Source: Syntrophales bacterium
GTDB lineage: Bacteria; Desulfobacterota; Syntrophia; Syntrophales; UBA2210
Reading direction: 5' to 3'
NCBI GenBank assembly: GCA_028715865.1
Contig: JAQUQY010000013.1
Coordinates: 1-14,439, forward strand
Length of the DNA: 14,439 nucleotides
Positions 12,557 to 14,439 of this stretch are shown here, piece after piece. Made by a program: the position numbers and the translations under genes. Numbering within the stretch: position 1 is the stretch's first letter; each line of letters starts with the position of its first letter. A model generated the notes under the pieces. It had not been told where the DNA came from. It searched no databases and worked only from the letters and a program-made list of their open reading frames with translations.

Positions 12557-14439
12557 GGTTCCAATCCTCGGCCCTGGGCAGTTCAAAATAGACGATGGTT
12601 CCCCGGGGATGGTTTTCCCTTATTCCAACGATTCCGTCATGATCATTCATGATGGAGCTGACGATGGCAAGTCCAAGTCCCATACCGGTTTTCTTCGTTG
12701 AAAAGTAGGGTTCAAAAAGTTTTATCTTATCCTTCGGTTCGATTCCCGTTCCGTTGTCTCTTATTTCAATGCGCACCTTTCCTCCATCAGGGCTAAGGGA
12801 AGTGGAGATTTCGATGACGCCCTTGTCGCCCGTGGGTGTGACGGCGGCTACGGCATTGTCCAGGAGGTTAATCATAACCCGCCGAATCTGCTCGGCATCG
12901 ATCATAACAGTTGGAAGGTCGGGTTCCTTTCTTAATACAAAATCAATGTCCTTGTGGGCGTCTTGAAAAAGGAATACAGGCTCCATTATTACCTGGTTGA
13001 TGTCGCTTGGTACGGGGTTGGATATTGGAAGGCGGGCAAATTTTGAAAACTCGTCCACCAGGTTCTTCAGTATATCCACCTGTCCCACAATGGATCGGGT
13101 GCATTCGCTGAATACTTCCTTTTCTTCTCCATCCATTCTGTCACCGTATTTCTTCTGAAGCCTTTCCGCCGACAGCTTGACCGGTGTGAGGGGGTTCTTG
13201 ATTTCATGTGCGATTCTCCTGGCAACCTCACGCCATGCGGCAATTCTCTCAGCTTTCTGAAGTTGCGATATATCCTCGAAGACAAACACCTTTCCCATGG
13301 CAAGGTTCTGATCGTCCCTCAAAGTGGTTACGGACATGATGATAGTAAGGACCGAATCATTCAGCATAATCCGGGCCTGCTTTTCAATGTGATCGGAGTC
13401 CTGTTCTTCAAGTTCCCTGAGTATCTCTGAGGCCATTTCCATATGCTCGGCCTTGAGCGCTTCATCGAACTTTCTGTCAAGCGCCTCATCGGCCCTGATG
13501 CCCAGCATGGCCTCAGCGGCCCTGTTTACGGTGGTAATTATCCCGTTGCTGTCCAGAGATACCACTCCCGCCGACACGTTTTTAAGAACCGTTTCCATGT
13601 AGTATCTTCGCTGATCCAGGTTTATGTTGGCCTTCTCCAGTTCTTCAGTGCGTGTCTTAAGTTCTTCGGTCATGCGGTTGAAGGAATCTACAAGAACGCC
13701 TATTTCGTCGTCGGCCAGCACATCTATGTGATAATCAAGATTTCCCCGGGATATTTCATCGGTAGCTTCGGCAAGATCCTGTATGGGAACGGTAATGCCC
13801 TTGGCAAGGTAGAGGCCGAACCAGGTTGCCGAAAATATGATAAGCAGGGTTACGATGGAAAGTGTGATTATGAAGCTCCATTTTATGGGATTCTTCATTA
13901 GAGTGAACTGGCGGTATTCTTCCGATGTTTTCGATATTTGAGAAAGCCTGGCTGAAAGGCTTTCCGGTATGAACTGACTGACCATGGCAACGCCTATGAC
14001 GTCGCTCAGTTCAAAATTTATGAACAGGGGAGCGATTCCGCTTACCAGGTCTCCACCGCCCAGGCTTTGAACGATGGTAATTTCATTGCCCCGGTACAGG
14101 TCATCCAGCATCTGCGCGGTGAGTCTCGGGAGGTGAATGTCAGGGCGGGCGGGGTTTCGAAGCACAAACCGCTCCTCACGATTATCAAGGATAACCTCGA
14201 GGGCCGCCTGCCTGAAGATTGCCTGACGCTCTTCCAGGAGTTCCTTCAGCTGTTCCGCCAGATCCCGTTCGTAAAGTTTGCGGGCGGTAATCTCACGGCT
14301 CAACTCCCTGGCCAGGTGTAGCGTACCTTCGCTGTTCTTTTCGTAATAGGCCTGGCCTATTTCCAGCGAAGATTCAAGGGCCGATCCTATCTTTACGTTG
14401 AACCAGTTGTCGATGCTGTAGGAAAGGAACTGTATGGAA
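12528..14439 (-). CDS. ntrY: NtrY-like membrane sensor histidine kinase (5' truncated by window edge)
   Basis: The open frame continues to the right edge, so the true start lies outside; 636 residues are visible. Their first part is an extracytoplasmic sensor region (LSYSIDNWFNVKIGSALESS onward). A transmembrane helix (WSFIITLSIVTLLIIFSATWF) follows, then a HAMP linker (VPIQDLAEATDEISRGNL), a PAS domain (VSLDSNGIITTVNRAAEAML) and HisKA with the phosphorylated His in AHEIKNPLTP (codon at 13206-13208). The HATPase domain has its N box NLLDNAVAAV, DNGTGI and a GMGLGLAI G2 box. This order matches NtrY, which senses an unknown, often nitrogen- or redox-related signal and phosphorylates NtrX. A TTG at 14303 could be mistaken for the start, but family-like sequence continues for 45 codons upstream of it. 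Stop overlaps ntrX by 29 bases. Confidence 0.9.
   Translation of the reverse strand, partial: SIQFLSYSIDNWFNVKIGSALESSLEIGQAYYEKNSEGTLHLARELSREITARKLYERDLAEQLKELLEERQAIFRQAALEVILDNREERFVLRNPARPDIHLPRLTAQMLDDLYRGNEITIVQSLGGGDLVSGIAPLFINFELSDVIGVAMVSQFIPESLSARLSQISKTSEEYRQFTLMKNPIKWSFIITLSIVTLLIIFSATWFGLYLAKGITVPIQDLAEATDEISRGNLDYHIDVLADDEIGVLVDSFNRMTEELKTRTEELEKANINLDQRRYYMETVLKNVSAGVVSLDSNGIITTVNRAAEAMLGIRADEALDRKFDEALKAEHMEMASEILRELEEQDSDHIEKQARIMLNDSVLTIIMSVTTLRDDQNLAMGKVFVFEDISQLQKAERIAAWREVARRIAHEIKNPLTPVKLSAERLQKKYGDRMDGEEKEVFSECTRSIVGQVDILKNLVDEFSKFARLPISNPVPSDINQVIMEPVFLFQDAHKDIDFVLRKEPDLPTVMIDAEQIRRVMINLLDNAVAAVTPTGDKGVIEISTSLSPDGGKVRIEIRDNGTGIEPKDKIKLFEPYFSTKKTGMGLGLAIVSSIMNDHDGIVGIRENHPRGTIVYFELPRAEDWNHEENNTHSR

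Noticed and set aside
14220..14236. GACGCTCTTCC inside ntrY resembling the adapter found at the window start
   Set aside because: Only 11 bases match, the ntrY frame is continuous through it and encodes family-like sequence, so it is chance similarity and not an assembly join.

Overview
This looks like a metagenomic or draft-genome contig fragment from a mid-to-high-GC Gram-negative bacterium. The best fit is a Desulfobacterota (deltaproteobacterial) lineage. That placement is inference, based on the lone rsmB/purC/dnaJ order, the carB-purF pair, an NtrY/NtrX two-component pair and a DUF3568-type lipoprotein. No ribosomal RNA or other taxonomic marker is present. The first 17 bases match the 3' end of the Illumina read-1 adapter and are not genomic.

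Layout. Positions 18-131 hold the last 37 codons of an unrecognised gene whose stop overlaps the start of rsmB (16S rRNA m5C methyltransferase, 128-1477). After a 126-base gap with a plausible sigma-70 promoter come a glyoxalase II-like metallo-beta-lactamase-fold hydrolase (1604-2236), purC (2251-3153) and dnaJ (3204-4265), all on the + strand and probably co-transcribed. A 319-base non-coding stretch follows. It ends in a near-consensus promoter (TTGACA, 17 bp, TATATA) driving carB (4585-7788) and a PurF-family amidophosphoribosyltransferase homologue (7805-9190). Converging on this pair is a minus-strand M23 peptidase with a twin-arginine-type signal peptide (9204-10148). Next, on the + strand, are a small lipoprotein (10395-10799) and a doubtful small ORF (10875-11132). 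The window closes with a minus-strand ntrY-ntrX operon (11177 to the right edge) that overlaps by 29 bases; ntrY is cut by the window end.

How the genes work together. purC and carB serve de novo purine and pyrimidine/arginine synthesis. The PurF homologue would normally feed the purine pathway. It keeps the N-terminal cysteine, the PRPP loop and all four Fe-S-type cysteines, but the conserved glutamine-site motifs of its glutaminase domain are altered. Its partner CarB has no CarA (glutaminase subunit) gene in the window and is also divergent in places usually well conserved. This carB plus altered purF pair is the most interesting part of an otherwise largely housekeeping region. I see no CRISPR array, insertion sequence, prophage, tRNA, rRNA or defence system.
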